This document shows positions 6,224 to 13,179 of a stretch of DNA of 15,071 nt, piece by piece. The position numbers and the translations under genes are program-made. The notes under the pieces were generated by a model that saw nothing but the letters and a program-made list of their open reading frames with translations, made no database searches and was not told the origin of the DNA. How positions within the stretch are numbered: the first letter of the stretch is position 1; each line of letters opens with the position of its first letter. The stretch covers positions 1-15,071 of the forward strand of contig LIAL01000020.1 of the NCBI GenBank assembly GCA_001437625.1. Reading direction: 5' to 3'. Origin of the DNA: Nitrosopumilus sp. BACL13 MAG-121220-bin23 (GTDB lineage: Archaea; Thermoproteota; Nitrososphaeria; Nitrososphaerales; Nitrosopumilaceae).

Positions 6224-7267
6224 TTGAATCTCAGATTAATTCACTTATTGTCTTCTTTAGGTAAATCTGATAAGGAACTTCTAAATGAAATTCAATGGAC
6301 GTTTCCACTAGTTACTAGACCCTTTGACGCTATTGCAAAAAAATTTGATACTACTCCCGAAATTATCAAAGAAACTTTAAAAAATCTTAAAGAAATTGGT
6401 GTCTTAAGACAATTGAGTGCAATTTTTGATACTCGAAAACTTGGTTATACTAGTTCGTTGGTTGCAATGGAAATTGAACATGATGAATTGGATCATGTAG
6501 CTAGTCAAATTAATCGACATCCTGGTGTAAGTCATAACTATGAACGAGACCACGAGTTTAATCTCTGGTTCACTTTAGCTGTACCTCCTGGTGCTGATCT
6601 AAATGATGAACTTAAAAAATTTAATGTTCTAAAAGGAATTAAAAAAGTTAGAATGCTTCCAACTTTACAATTATTCAAAATAGGTGTAAAGCTTGACTTG
6701 GTAGATGATAAGAAACATGACATTGCACCAACTGAAGAAAAAAAAGAAATTAAAAATATTGAATTTAATCCTACAGAACAAGATAAAGATTTTATCCGTG
6801 AATTACAAAAAGATATGGAAATTATTGATGAACCATTTGTAAAGGCTGCAAAAAATCTTGGAATTACTGAAGATGAAGTATTTACAAAAATGAAACACTA
6901 TGAGGATGTAGGTGTTATGCGAAGATTTGCAGCTATTTTGAGACATAGACAAGTTGGATTTACTGCAAATGGTATGATTGTCTGGAAAGTTCCTGAGGAT
7001 AGAATTACTTCTGTTGGAGAAACATTAGGATCATTTCCTCAAGTTAGTCATTGTTATGAGCGCCCTACCTATGACGATTGGCCATATAATGTATTTTCAA
7101 TGATTCATTGTAAAACCCATGATGAAGCATATGATGTAGCTAAAACTATTCAAAACCAAATTAATGTTAGTGAATACAAAATTCTTTTCAGTTCTCGTGA
7201 ATTTAAAAAAACTCGAGTTGAATACTTTGTTGAACATTCATTTAGTTTAGACGATCCTACTGTTTAG
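6224..7267 (+). CDS. Fused siroheme decarboxylase AhbA-AhbB (AsnC/Lrp-like fold)
   Basis: 347 residues made of two homologous halves. Each has a winged helix plus an alpha-beta ligand domain: about 14-160 and 182-340, joined by a lysine/glutamate-rich linker (about 161-180). The first half carries VSHNYERDHEFNLWFTL (102-118) and the second VSHCYERPTYDDWPYNVFSMIH (274-295). These are the marks of AhbA and AhbB rather than of true Lrp regulators. AhbA/AhbB remove two acetate carboxyl groups from siroheme to give 12,18-didecarboxysiroheme on the alternative heme route. No in-frame ATG exists before the first domain, so the start is TTG at 6224 (or TTG at 6248). It is divergent from the hem operon. 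It would often be mislabelled as an AsnC-family regulator. Confidence 0.88.
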   Translation: MNLRLIHLLSSLGKSDKELLNEIQWTFPLVTRPFDAIAKKFDTTPEIIKETLKNLKEIGVLRQLSAIFDTRKLGYTSSLVAMEIEHDELDHVASQINRHPGVSHNYERDHEFNLWFTLAVPPGADLNDELKKFNVLKGIKKVRMLPTLQLFKIGVKLDLVDDKKHDIAPTEEKKEIKNIEFNPTEQDKDFIRELQKDMEIIDEPFVKAAKNLGITEDEVFTKMKHYEDVGVMRRFAAILRHRQVGFTANGMIVWKVPEDRITSVGETLGSFPQVSHCYERPTYDDWPYNVFSMIHCKTHDEAYDVAKTIQNQINVSEYKILFSSREFKKTRVEYFVEHSFSLDDPTV

Positions 7268-7602
7268 ATTTCATTTTTATCGTGCCCTACAACATGAATA
7301 TTACAAAAATATTGATCATTCATGTTACAATAGTATAGGGAATCTTTTCCACATTCTTTACATGGTGGTTTTTCATCCTCTAATGATAATTTTGTATGAT
7401 AAATTTTACTTCTACTTGTAACACTTAAATTTTTATAAATTCTAGTTAAATTTGAATAATATTTTAATTCTTCTGGATTTAAAATTTGATCATTTTTAAT
7501 TTTTTTAATTATTAATTGCCATTTTTTATATTTGCCAATTTTGGCAAGTTTCATTCTTTCAATGATTTCTATAGTTCTTTTTGAATTTATTGGAGTATCC
7601 AT
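7264..7602 (-). CDS. Small protein with a B-box-like zinc site
   Basis: 112 residues. The N-terminal 70 are basic and helical (KRTIEIIERMKLAKIGKYKKW near 8-28). The C-terminus holds Cys81, Cys84, Cys92, Cys100, His103 and His107, spaced C-x2-C-x7-C-x7-C-x2-H-x3-H, reminiscent of a B-box or related treble-clef zinc fold binding one or two metals. Function unknown; nucleic-acid or protein binding is possible. It starts seven bases after the aldo/keto reductase stop, so it is probably in the same transcript. Its TAA overlaps the TAG of the convergent ahbA-ahbB gene (7264-7267). Confidence 0.75.
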   Translation of the reverse strand: MDTPINSKRTIEIIERMKLAKIGKYKKWQLIIKKIKNDQILNPEELKYYSNLTRIYKNLSVTSRSKIYHTKLSLEDEKPPCKECGKDSLYYCNMNDQYFCNIHVVGHDKNEI

Positions 7603-7609
7603 TTACAAA

Positions 7610-8608
7610 TTAGTTTGTTTGTGATGTTGATTTTAATTCATAGGATGGCCATGTATTGTAAATTTCTTCAATTTCTTTCATATCTGATGCTGAAACATAT
7701 CCTCCTTTAGTCATTTCAACATAGTTTACAATTTCTTCTTCACTAATTACTGTGGGGAACACTGATGCAAACCCTTTCTTTGACATGATAAATTTCATTG
7801 ATAATTCTGTGATGGTTAAGCCTGTTCTTTCTGCTATTGGTTTGAGCACTTCTACTTTTGCTAATGATGCTTTAACCCATTCTCCTTTTCTTACTGATCT
7901 ATGATCTTTTTCATCAATTTTTGTTTCAGCGTTAACTTTTCCTGTTAGTATCCCTGATGCTTCTGGAACTCTGACAAGAATTCCAACATCTTTTTCTTCT
8001 GCCTTTTTCATTAATTCATTGCCTGGTGATTGTTCTAAAATATTGTATACTGTTTGAACTGCACTTACATTTGGTCTTTCCATTGCTTCCATTCCTTCTT
8101 GTGTCCATCCAATTGCAGGACCTAAAGCCACTTGATATGTTCTAATTGATTTATCTGCAACAAAACTATCAAGTACGTCAAAAATTGAATTATCTCTAAT
8201 GTGATTTAATTTTGGATTGTGTAATCCGTACATATCTAAATGATCTGTTTGTAATCTTTTCAAACTCTCTCTTAATGCTTTTCGTGTAAAATCTTCATCA
8301 AATTTTTGAGGTAATTCCTTGTGTCCTATTTGCTCAACTTCTGAGAAATCATATCCATATTTGGTAGATATGACAACTTCATCTCTCATATCTTTGAAAA
8401 CTTCACCGATGAGTTTTTCACTTAATCCTTTTCCATACATATCGCCAGTTTCAAAAAAGTTAATCCCTAAATCGTATGCTTTTTTAAGCATTCTTTTTGC
8501 TTCATCTTCTTCAATTTTTTTGCCCCACCAATCTAATGCAATTGACCATGCACCAAATCCTAATTCTGATACTTTGATGTCTGTTTTTCCTAGTTTATTA
8601 TAATTCAA
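7610..8608 (-). CDS. Aldo/keto reductase
   Basis: 332 residues, (beta/alpha)8 NADP-dependent oxidoreductase family. The start MNYNKLGKTDIKVSELGFG is the standard family N-terminus and is encoded from a TTG at 8608, supported by a strong SD site just upstream. Catalytic positions: Tyr58, Lys83 (ISTKYG) and His130 (MYGLHNPK) are present, while the usual catalytic Asp, five residues before Tyr, is Glu53 (FETGDMYG). A C-terminal cofactor segment (MSKKGFASVFPTV, about 270-282) follows. The substrate, probably an aldehyde or ketone, cannot be inferred. It is followed by the zinc protein in the same operon. Confidence 0.93.
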   Translation of the reverse strand: MNYNKLGKTDIKVSELGFGAWSIALDWWGKKIEEDEAKRMLKKAYDLGINFFETGDMYGKGLSEKLIGEVFKDMRDEVVISTKYGYDFSEVEQIGHKELPQKFDEDFTRKALRESLKRLQTDHLDMYGLHNPKLNHIRDNSIFDVLDSFVADKSIRTYQVALGPAIGWTQEGMEAMERPNVSAVQTVYNILEQSPGNELMKKAEEKDVGILVRVPEASGILTGKVNAETKIDEKDHRSVRKGEWVKASLAKVEVLKPIAERTGLTITELSMKFIMSKKGFASVFPTVISEEEIVNYVEMTKGGYVSASDMKEIEEIYNTWPSYELKSTSQTN

Positions 8609-8610
8609 CT

Positions 8611-8623
8611 TCTCTCCCCTTCC
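8611..8623 (-). promoter_or_regulatory. Shine-Dalgarno site that fixes the TTG start of the aldo/keto reductase
   Basis: The minus strand reads ggaaggggagaga, ending four bases from the TTG at 8608 counting the linking ag. It is an unusually purine-rich site in this AT-rich DNA and supports TTG as the true start. A TATA-like ataaataaaat (minus strand, about 8640-8650) lies upstream. Confidence 0.65.
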
Positions 8624-8709
8624 AATTTGGTCATTTCTATTTTATTTATTCAAATTTCATCATTTATGTTTATCCAAGATTTGTATCATTACAATCTTGT
8701 TTTAGATAT

Positions 8710-9384
8710 TTATCCTAAACTTGTAATTAATGGAATAATGTCTTTTTTCACACATACAATCATTGGAATATCATTTTCTACATATGTTGAAACTTGAGTT
8801 TCTCTTAAATCCATTATTAGATTTTGGAAATCTCTGATATCATCTACCTCAAATGCTAGCATGAAATCTTCATCATGAATTCCAAATGAATATGTCGTAT
8901 TGAGTATTATTTGTGGATATTTTCTACTAACTGCTATGTGCTCATCCATAATTTCTTGACGTTTCTCTTTTGGTAGAAGATACCATTCTCTCGTTTTTGT
9001 AAATGGATAAACTATAACATGTTTTTTTGGATTGTCACCTGTAATGAAACCTAAAGTTTTTTGGTCTTTTACGTACAGTGATGGTCTTGTACACGACAAA
9101 TATGTTCTTGATGGGATGATATATTTTCCAAATACTGTTTTGTATAATTTTTCAATAACTGCTTGAATTTCTTCAACTGTAGGTGCCGCAAACCAAAATA
9201 AAAAGTCTGCATCATCTCTTAGTCCTAAATTTGAATATGTTCTAAACATTATTTTTGAATTTTTAATAATATTTTCTACTTCTTTTGCAGATTCTTCTTT
9301 TGCTAAATCTGCCATCCATCTCCATTTTGGATCAACTTTGAAAAATGAGAAATTAAAAAAATACTGTTCATTATTTTCTGACAT
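8710..9384 (-). CDS. Chlorite dismutase / HemQ-family heme protein
   Basis: 224 residues, within the usual range for the family. Seen: VYPFTKTREWYLLPKEKR (125-142), MDEH with the likely proximal heme ligand His149, the strand NTTYSFGIHDEDFMLAFEVDD (162-182) and FQNLIMDLRETQ (186-197), in family order. Members are chlorite dismutases, coproheme decarboxylases (HemQ/ChdC) or heme peroxidase-like proteins of unknown role. I cannot assign the distal residue that separates these classes. Its place next to heme genes favours a heme-synthesis or heme-handling job (inference). ATG at 9384 with a good TATA box 22-32 bases upstream; monocistronic or leading into the reductase gene after about 100 bases. 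Confidence 0.85.
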   Translation of the reverse strand: MSENNEQYFFNFSFFKVDPKWRWMADLAKEESAKEVENIIKNSKIMFRTYSNLGLRDDADFLFWFAAPTVEEIQAVIEKLYKTVFGKYIIPSRTYLSCTRPSLYVKDQKTLGFITGDNPKKHVIVYPFTKTREWYLLPKEKRQEIMDEHIAVSRKYPQIILNTTYSFGIHDEDFMLAFEVDDIRDFQNLIMDLRETQVSTYVENDIPMIVCVKKDIIPLITSLG

Positions 9385-9405
9385 AATTTTTAATTTCTAA
9401 AACCC

Positions 9406-9416
9406 TATTTAAATAA
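9406..9416 (-). promoter_or_regulatory. TATA box for the Cld/HemQ-like gene
   Basis: The minus strand reads ttatttaaata, 22-32 bases before the ATG at 9384. This is close to the archaeal box A consensus and fits a leaderless mRNA. Confidence 0.55.
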
Positions 9417-9426
9417 AATATTTTAC

Positions 9427-9639
9427 CTACTGGGATATTTCTATGATTTTTTCTTTAGATCTATGACCTGATTTAATTTGTATTACTACTGTGGATATTG
9501 CAAAATGCTTTGCAATTTTTTTAATAATTTCTTTATTTGCTTCTCCTTTGATTGGTTTTGATTTAATTCCAATACGAATTTAATCTTCTTCAATTTTTAA
9601 GAAATCTTTAGAAAATTCTACTTGAACTTTGTAAATCAA
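9427..9639 (-). pseudogene. DUF167 (YggU-family) gene interrupted by an in-frame TAA
   Basis: From a TTG at 9639, the minus strand encodes MIYKVQVEFSKDFLKIEED, then TAA at 9580-9582, then IRIGIKSKPIKGEANKEI and on to SGHRSKEKIIEISQ, ending at TAG 9427-9429. The part after the stop is a clear DUF167 domain: R-I-x-I, a P-x-K-G-E-A-N turn, and a final SGHRSKEK before the last strand. The 19 codons before it match the expected first strand. One base change (for example GAA or AAA to TAA) explains the break, and there is no frameshift. It starts 31 bases after sufC. It could be a real nonsense mutation, a sequencing error or an assembly error. DUF167 function is unknown. Confidence 0.75.
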
Positions 9640-9670
9640 TATTTTTTAAAAATTTTCTTTTTAAATTTAA

Positions 9671-10441
9671 TTATGCTGTTTTTTCTAAAGCCCATTCATA
9701 GCCCTCAGCTTCTAATTTTTGTGCAAGAGATGCATCTCCTGTTTGTAGTACTTTACCTTCTGCAAATACATGTACATAATCTAATTTATCTAAGAAATTT
9801 AGAATTCTAGCATAGTGAGTAATTATAATTACTGTTGCATCTTTTGTTGAAACTTTACTGATTGCTTGAGCAACTGATTGAACTGCATCAATATCTAATC
9901 CTGAATCTGGTTCATCTAAAATTGAAATTTTAGGTTTTAAAACTGCCATTTGCAATACCTCTGCACGTTTTTTCTCTCCTCCTGAAAAACCTTCATTTAG
10001 ATATCTTGAAAGAAATTCTTCTCTTAATCCAACTTTAGCTATATTTTCTTTAAGGTATTTTTGAAATTCTCTTACGGTGATGAATACTTCTCTATCGTCT
10101 CCATCCATTGCTTTACTTAGAGAATTATATGCAGTTCTTAGAAAGTGAGAAAATCCTACACCTGAAACTTCAGTTGGATATTGAAATGCTAAAAATAATC
10201 CTTTTTTTGCTCTTTGATCTGCTGTTAATCCTAGTATACTTTCACCATCTAATAGAATATCTCCTTTAGTGACTTGATATTTTGGATGTGCAAGTAATGT
10301 GTAAGCTAGTGTACTTTTTCCTGAACCGTTTGGTCCCATAATGGCGTGTACTTCTCCTGGATTTGTCTTTAAATTAACTCCTTTGAGAATCTCTTTATCT
10401 CCTATTGACACGTGTAGGTCTATAATTTCTAATACTACCAT
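9671..10441 (-). CDS. sufC: SufC, Fe-S cluster assembly ATPase
   Basis: 256 residues, an ABC-type ATPase that drives the SufBCD scaffold for Fe-S cluster assembly. Motifs: Walker A GPNGSGKST (36-44), Q-loop Gln87 in AFQYP, signature FSGGEKKR (152-159), Walker B ISILDEPDSGLD (172-183) and switch His209 in ITHYAR. The sequence GLFLAFQYPTEVSGV and the EKKR form of the signature separate SufC from transporter ATPases. Start ATG at 10441, with a TATA box 23-29 bases upstream, so it has its own promoter. sufB and sufD are not adjacent; downstream is only the broken DUF167 gene. Confidence 0.96.
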   Translation of the reverse strand: MVVLEIIDLHVSIGDKEILKGVNLKTNPGEVHAIMGPNGSGKSTLAYTLLAHPKYQVTKGDILLDGESILGLTADQRAKKGLFLAFQYPTEVSGVGFSHFLRTAYNSLSKAMDGDDREVFITVREFQKYLKENIAKVGLREEFLSRYLNEGFSGGEKKRAEVLQMAVLKPKISILDEPDSGLDIDAVQSVAQAISKVSTKDATVIIITHYARILNFLDKLDYVHVFAEGKVLQTGDASLAQKLEAEGYEWALEKTA

Positions 10442-10463
10442 ATCTAAAATATTTTTGATTCTC

Positions 10464-10470
10464 TATATAA
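10464..10470 (-). promoter_or_regulatory. TATA box for sufC
   Basis: The minus strand reads ttatata within attatatag, 23-29 bases before the sufC ATG. It is one of the clearest box A matches in the window and implies a short or absent leader. Confidence 0.6.
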
Positions 10471-10540
10471 TACCGACGAAATTTAGCTAATCCTAATTGA
10501 TATTTTTAATAATAAAATGAAAAGGGGTGGGGGATATGTG

Positions 10541-11500
10541 TTAACATTTGGCCAGAGATGGTCTCAATGTAATTTTGAGTTTATGACTTGTTAGAATCTC
10601 CTTACATCTATTTCTGATAGTAACTTCTGTAACTCCTGCAACACTTGAAACGTCTCTTTGTAGAATATTTTGTCCAAGTAGTACTGATGAAACATACAGG
10701 TATGCTGCAGCAATTCCGTTTGGTGATTTTCCATCTGAAATACTGTTATCTTTTGTTTTTTCAGCAATTTCTAAGGCTAATCTTTCTACTCTAACCTCCG
10801 TCTGTGTCATGTTTGCTATCTTTGAGATGTATTTGTCCATGGTTAGTACTGGAGCTTTTAATGAGCCCATTTCCATTACCATGGTTCTATAATATCTTGC
10901 TGCAAGTTTTGTTTTTGATTTTACATCTTTTCCTGGAACAATTCCTCGGCAAATTTCTTCTAATGATCTTACTACGTCACATTGTTTACATGCCATGTAA
11001 ATTGTAGCTGCTGTGATACAAACTACTGATTTTCCTTTGACATCTATGTGTCCATCTAAATTCCTGTATATCATTGAAGTAGTTTCTAACACGTTTTTTG
11101 AAAGATTAAGTGCTTCACATGTTTCGCCCATCTTTGCTAAAACATTTGCAAGTCGTCTTTCTTTTGGTGTAGATACTCTTACTCTTTGTTGCCATTTTCT
11201 GAGATGATTCATTTGGTTTTTAACTTCATGGTTGATAGTTTTTCCACTAAAGTCTTTTGAACTAATTGAAATCTCAGTTGTTATTCCCAAATCATGTTGA
11301 GAATAGGTTGTTTGCCCTGTTGCTCTTGCAAGCTTCATTTTATCTTCGAGATTCGAACTTATTGTTTCTGGACCACAATCTGCAATCTGATCGTCGACAA
11401 CTATTCCACAACCAGAACAGATTAGTTCGCCATTCTGCATGTCATCTATTAATGATGATGATCTACATTCCGGACAATTTTGGTTTTGTAATATGTTCAT
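10541..11500 (-). CDS. tfb: Transcription initiation factor B (TFB)
   Basis: 319 residues. TFB recruits RNA polymerase to TBP-bound promoters. The N-terminal zinc ribbon has Cys9, Cys12, Cys28 and Cys31 (CPEC...CSGC). The linker (about 40-95) contains HDLGITTEI and LRKWQQR, normal for TFB. Two cyclin folds follow (about 105-200 and 205-310), the second with a helix-turn-helix near VAGVTEVTIRNRCKEI for BRE recognition. The B-reader segment after DCGPE reads TISSNLEDK instead of the usual EWR-F pattern, marking this as a divergent paralogue; thaumarchaea carry several TFBs. ATG at 11500 overlaps the gar1 stop (ATGA), and an SD site (aggag, 11510-11514) sits nine bases upstream. Confidence 0.96.
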   Translation of the reverse strand: MNILQNQNCPECRSSSLIDDMQNGELICSGCGIVVDDQIADCGPETISSNLEDKMKLARATGQTTYSQHDLGITTEISISSKDFSGKTINHEVKNQMNHLRKWQQRVRVSTPKERRLANVLAKMGETCEALNLSKNVLETTSMIYRNLDGHIDVKGKSVVCITAATIYMACKQCDVVRSLEEICRGIVPGKDVKSKTKLAARYYRTMVMEMGSLKAPVLTMDKYISKIANMTQTEVRVERLALEIAEKTKDNSISDGKSPNGIAAAYLYVSSVLLGQNILQRDVSSVAGVTEVTIRNRCKEILTSHKLKITLRPSLAKC

Positions 11501-11766
11501 CTTCTATTTCTCCTAAATTTTTTTGGTGTAGTTGCAGTAGATTGCTCAAACATGAAAAGCTTTTTTCCAATAAATTTATTTATATTATTTGTTAAAGACG
11601 TCGCTGACGCAAACGGTCTTTTTACTGGACCAATTAGTTCCATTACTTTTGCAACTCTAGTTCCTTTATCGTCACAGAGTATTTGCCCTTCAACTAATTC
11701 TTTTGATAGTTGAATGATCACTCTGCCACTACTGGCTAGGTGCATTATTTCGCCTATCTCCTGCAA
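11497..11766 (-). CDS. gar1: H/ACA ribonucleoprotein subunit Gar1
   Basis: 89 residues from a TTG at 11766. Gar1 is the beta-barrel subunit of the H/ACA RNP that pseudouridylates rRNA with Cbf5, Nop10 and L7Ae. The sequence IGEIMHLASSGRVIIQL, then GQILCDDKGTRVAKVMELIGPVKRPFASA, follows the family pattern, with the key GPVKRPF loop at about residues 46-52. A basic tail (KKFRRNRR) ends the protein. The TTG start keeps the first strand, which aligns with the MKRLGKVLH-type start of archaeal Gar1. An ATG at 11745 would cut it off, although a purine-rich stretch precedes that ATG. The gar1-tfb pair is a conserved archaeal neighbourhood, here with ATGA overlap. Confidence 0.9.
   Translation of the reverse strand: MQEIGEIMHLASSGRVIIQLSKELVEGQILCDDKGTRVAKVMELIGPVKRPFASATSLTNNINKFIGKKLFMFEQSTATTPKKFRRNRR
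11510..11514 (-). promoter_or_regulatory. Shine-Dalgarno site for tfb inside gar1
   Basis: The minus strand reads aggag nine bases before the tfb ATG, within the last codons of gar1. With the ATGA overlap it supports translation of tfb from the gar1 message. Confidence 0.55.
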
Positions 11767-11840
11767 TTAATAATACTAGAAATGATCACTCTATCATGTA
11801 CTTCTGTCAACTTTACTTTAGCTAAGAGCTAGAATAGATT
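11767..11840. other. Spacer between srp19 and gar1 with a short inverted repeat
   Basis: 74 bases. TAGCT (11819-11823) and AGCTA (11827-11831) form a 5-bp inverted repeat with a 3-base loop about ten bases after the srp19 stop. No T-tract follows on the minus strand, so it is a weak terminator or RNA-processing candidate. I see no clear TATA box for gar1, which suggests read-through from rps8e-srp19. Confidence 0.3.
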
Positions 11841-12140
11841 TTATTTTGTTTGTTTAGCTCTTTTTGAAGTAAGTTTTTGTGAAATTTTGTTAAGAATAAT
11901 TGTCTTATGTGATCCTTTTGGTAACACAATATATCCTGACCTGACAAACGGTCTTTTTGGAAATCTTACTTTGTCGTCTGATTCTGTTATTTCAAATCCT
12001 GCTGACACTGTTGCATCCATTAATTCTTTTAATGATGGGTCATAAACACATTTTTCTAATCCTAATCTCCTTCCCATTGATCTTTTTAAATTTTTATTAA
12101 AATAATCCAACCATATTACGACGTGCTCGTAATCTTTCAT
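11841..12140 (-). CDS. Signal recognition particle protein SRP19
   Basis: 99 residues. SRP19 binds SRP RNA helices 6 and 8 and helps SRP54 join the particle. Seen: VVIWLDYFNKNLKRSMGRRLGLEKCV (about 7-32), matching the VIWP-Y-D...GRR-P...V pattern of the family, an acidic middle, and RSGYIVLPKGSHKTIILNKI (about 67-86). The usual Pro of VIWP is Leu here. The tail is basic (SKRAKQTK). Its ATG follows the rps8e stop after a single base, so the two genes are co-transcribed. Confidence 0.9.
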   Translation of the reverse strand: MKDYEHVVIWLDYFNKNLKRSMGRRLGLEKCVYDPSLKELMDATVSAGFEITESDDKVRFPKRPFVRSGYIVLPKGSHKTIILNKISQKLTSKRAKQTK

Positions 12141-12141
12141 T

Positions 12142-12525
12142 TTATTCTTTTAGTAAAACTGCGTTGACTATTCCTAATTGCCCTGGTTTAGACACAACTT
12201 TGCATTTACCTTCTTGTATTTGAAGAATTGCTCCTTTGCTGATTATCCCTCTTCTTTTGTAATCGTTATTTGTAGCATTATCTATCACTTTAATAATTTT
12301 TGTTTTGATGACTTTAGCATCTCCTGTTGATAAATTAACAAAATCAATTGATTTTAAAGCAACTTTGTTATTGTTACCTCTAACTCTTCTTGTTACTGTT
12401 ACTTGTGCACCGTTAATTGCTTCATTTGGATATCTATCAGTTTCATATTTTCTTCTAATTCTAAGTGGCTTTCTTCGTCCTCCAGTTATCTTACTGGTTG
12501 CTAGATTTTCTACTGATTTTCTCAC
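12142..12525 (-). CDS. 30S ribosomal protein S8e
   Basis: 127 residues, the usual size of archaeal S8e. Seen: TGGRRKPLRIRRKYETDRYPNE near the N-terminus, VRGNNNKVALKS in the middle, and a C-terminal half with NDYKRRGIISKGAILQI, the S8e pattern of NPAYARR-I-TKGAIIE type. It starts with GTG at 12525; no in-frame ATG lies upstream, and a TATA box stands 24-31 bases before it. First gene of the rps8e-srp19-gar1-tfb set. Confidence 0.93.
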   Translation of the reverse strand: MRKSVENLATSKITGGRRKPLRIRRKYETDRYPNEAINGAQVTVTRRVRGNNNKVALKSIDFVNLSTGDAKVIKTKIIKVIDNATNNDYKRRGIISKGAILQIQEGKCKVVSKPGQLGIVNAVLLKE

Positions 12526-12548
12526 AAAAAATTTAATGAATTACTCTA

Positions 12549-12556
12549 ATTTATAC
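12549..12556 (-). promoter_or_regulatory. TATA box for rps8e
   Basis: The minus strand reads gtataaat, 24-31 bases before the GTG at 12525, matching box A spacing for a leaderless transcript and supporting the GTG start. Confidence 0.55.
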
Positions 12557-12592
12557 AAAACGCCAAAAATTAGCCTTAAATCAAAAATACAT

Positions 12593-13171
12593 CTATTCTA
12601 TTTCTGTTATTATTTGCGGTGTGGATTTTATCTCATTTCTACCTGCTGTTTTTCTTACTTTAGAAAACAACCTTGATTTTAGATCTTCCACATCACCTTG
12701 AATTCCAAAATATTTTCGGAATTTTTCTGTTGTTGTGTAAATTTTCAATCTACCTACATTTTGATGAGTAATGTAATCTAACTGTCGTAATTCTTTTAGA
12801 TGTGTATAAACTCCTGATCCTCTAGTTTCAACAAGTTGCTTTGATGCAATTGGTTGTGCATATGCAATATATGATAATGTCTTTAGTGTTGCATTTGGTA
12901 AAACTGGTTTTGATGCATATCTTTTAACCGTTGAACTGTATTCCGGTTTCAATTGCATTACATATGATCCATCTGGCAGTATTGCTATTTCTAATGCTAT
13001 GAATGCATTTTTTGTTTTTTTAATAATTTCATTAAGTAATTCTAATGTTTTTATTTTAGATTCTGTGCCTGATGCTCTTATGATGTCTTCTATTATAAGT
13101 GGCCTTCCTGCTGAATATAGAGCTGCTTCTATTCTTGCTGTTGCCTCTTTCATATTTTCAATTTTGACCAT
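12593..13171 (-). CDS. scpB: Segregation and condensation protein ScpB
   Basis: 192 residues. ScpB is the winged-helix partner of ScpA in the SMC condensin complex that folds and segregates the chromosome. Seen: ARIEAALYSAGRPLIIEDI (about 12-30), LPDGSYVMQLKPEY (about 65-78), and PNATLKTLSYIAYAQPIASKQLVETRG (about 92-118), the second winged helix with the family pattern. The start at 13171 is fixed by an SD site. It follows scpA by 48 bases on the same strand. The SMC gene is not in the window. Confidence 0.93.
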   Translation of the reverse strand: MVKIENMKEATARIEAALYSAGRPLIIEDIIRASGTESKIKTLELLNEIIKKTKNAFIALEIAILPDGSYVMQLKPEYSSTVKRYASKPVLPNATLKTLSYIAYAQPIASKQLVETRGSGVYTHLKELRQLDYITHQNVGRLKIYTTTEKFRKYFGIQGDVEDLKSRLFSKVRKTAGRNEIKSTPQIITEIE

Positions 13172-13179
13172 GTTTTAGT

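Noticed and set aside
6224..7267. Annotation as a transcriptional regulator of the AsnC/Lrp family
   Set aside because: Half-specific HNYER/HCYER and WPYN motifs and the heme-gene neighbours fit siroheme decarboxylase better, though DNA binding is not excluded.
9622..9810. Plus-strand frame of 62 codons
   Set aside because: It is antisense to sufC and the DUF167 gene, with low-complexity Leu/Phe content and no motif.
10524..10533. G-quadruplex
   Set aside because: Only two G runs are present; four are needed for an intramolecular quadruplex.
12305..12676. Plus-strand frame of 123 codons across rps8e and scpB
   Set aside because: It is a shadow of two well-supported minus-strand genes and crosses their promoter.
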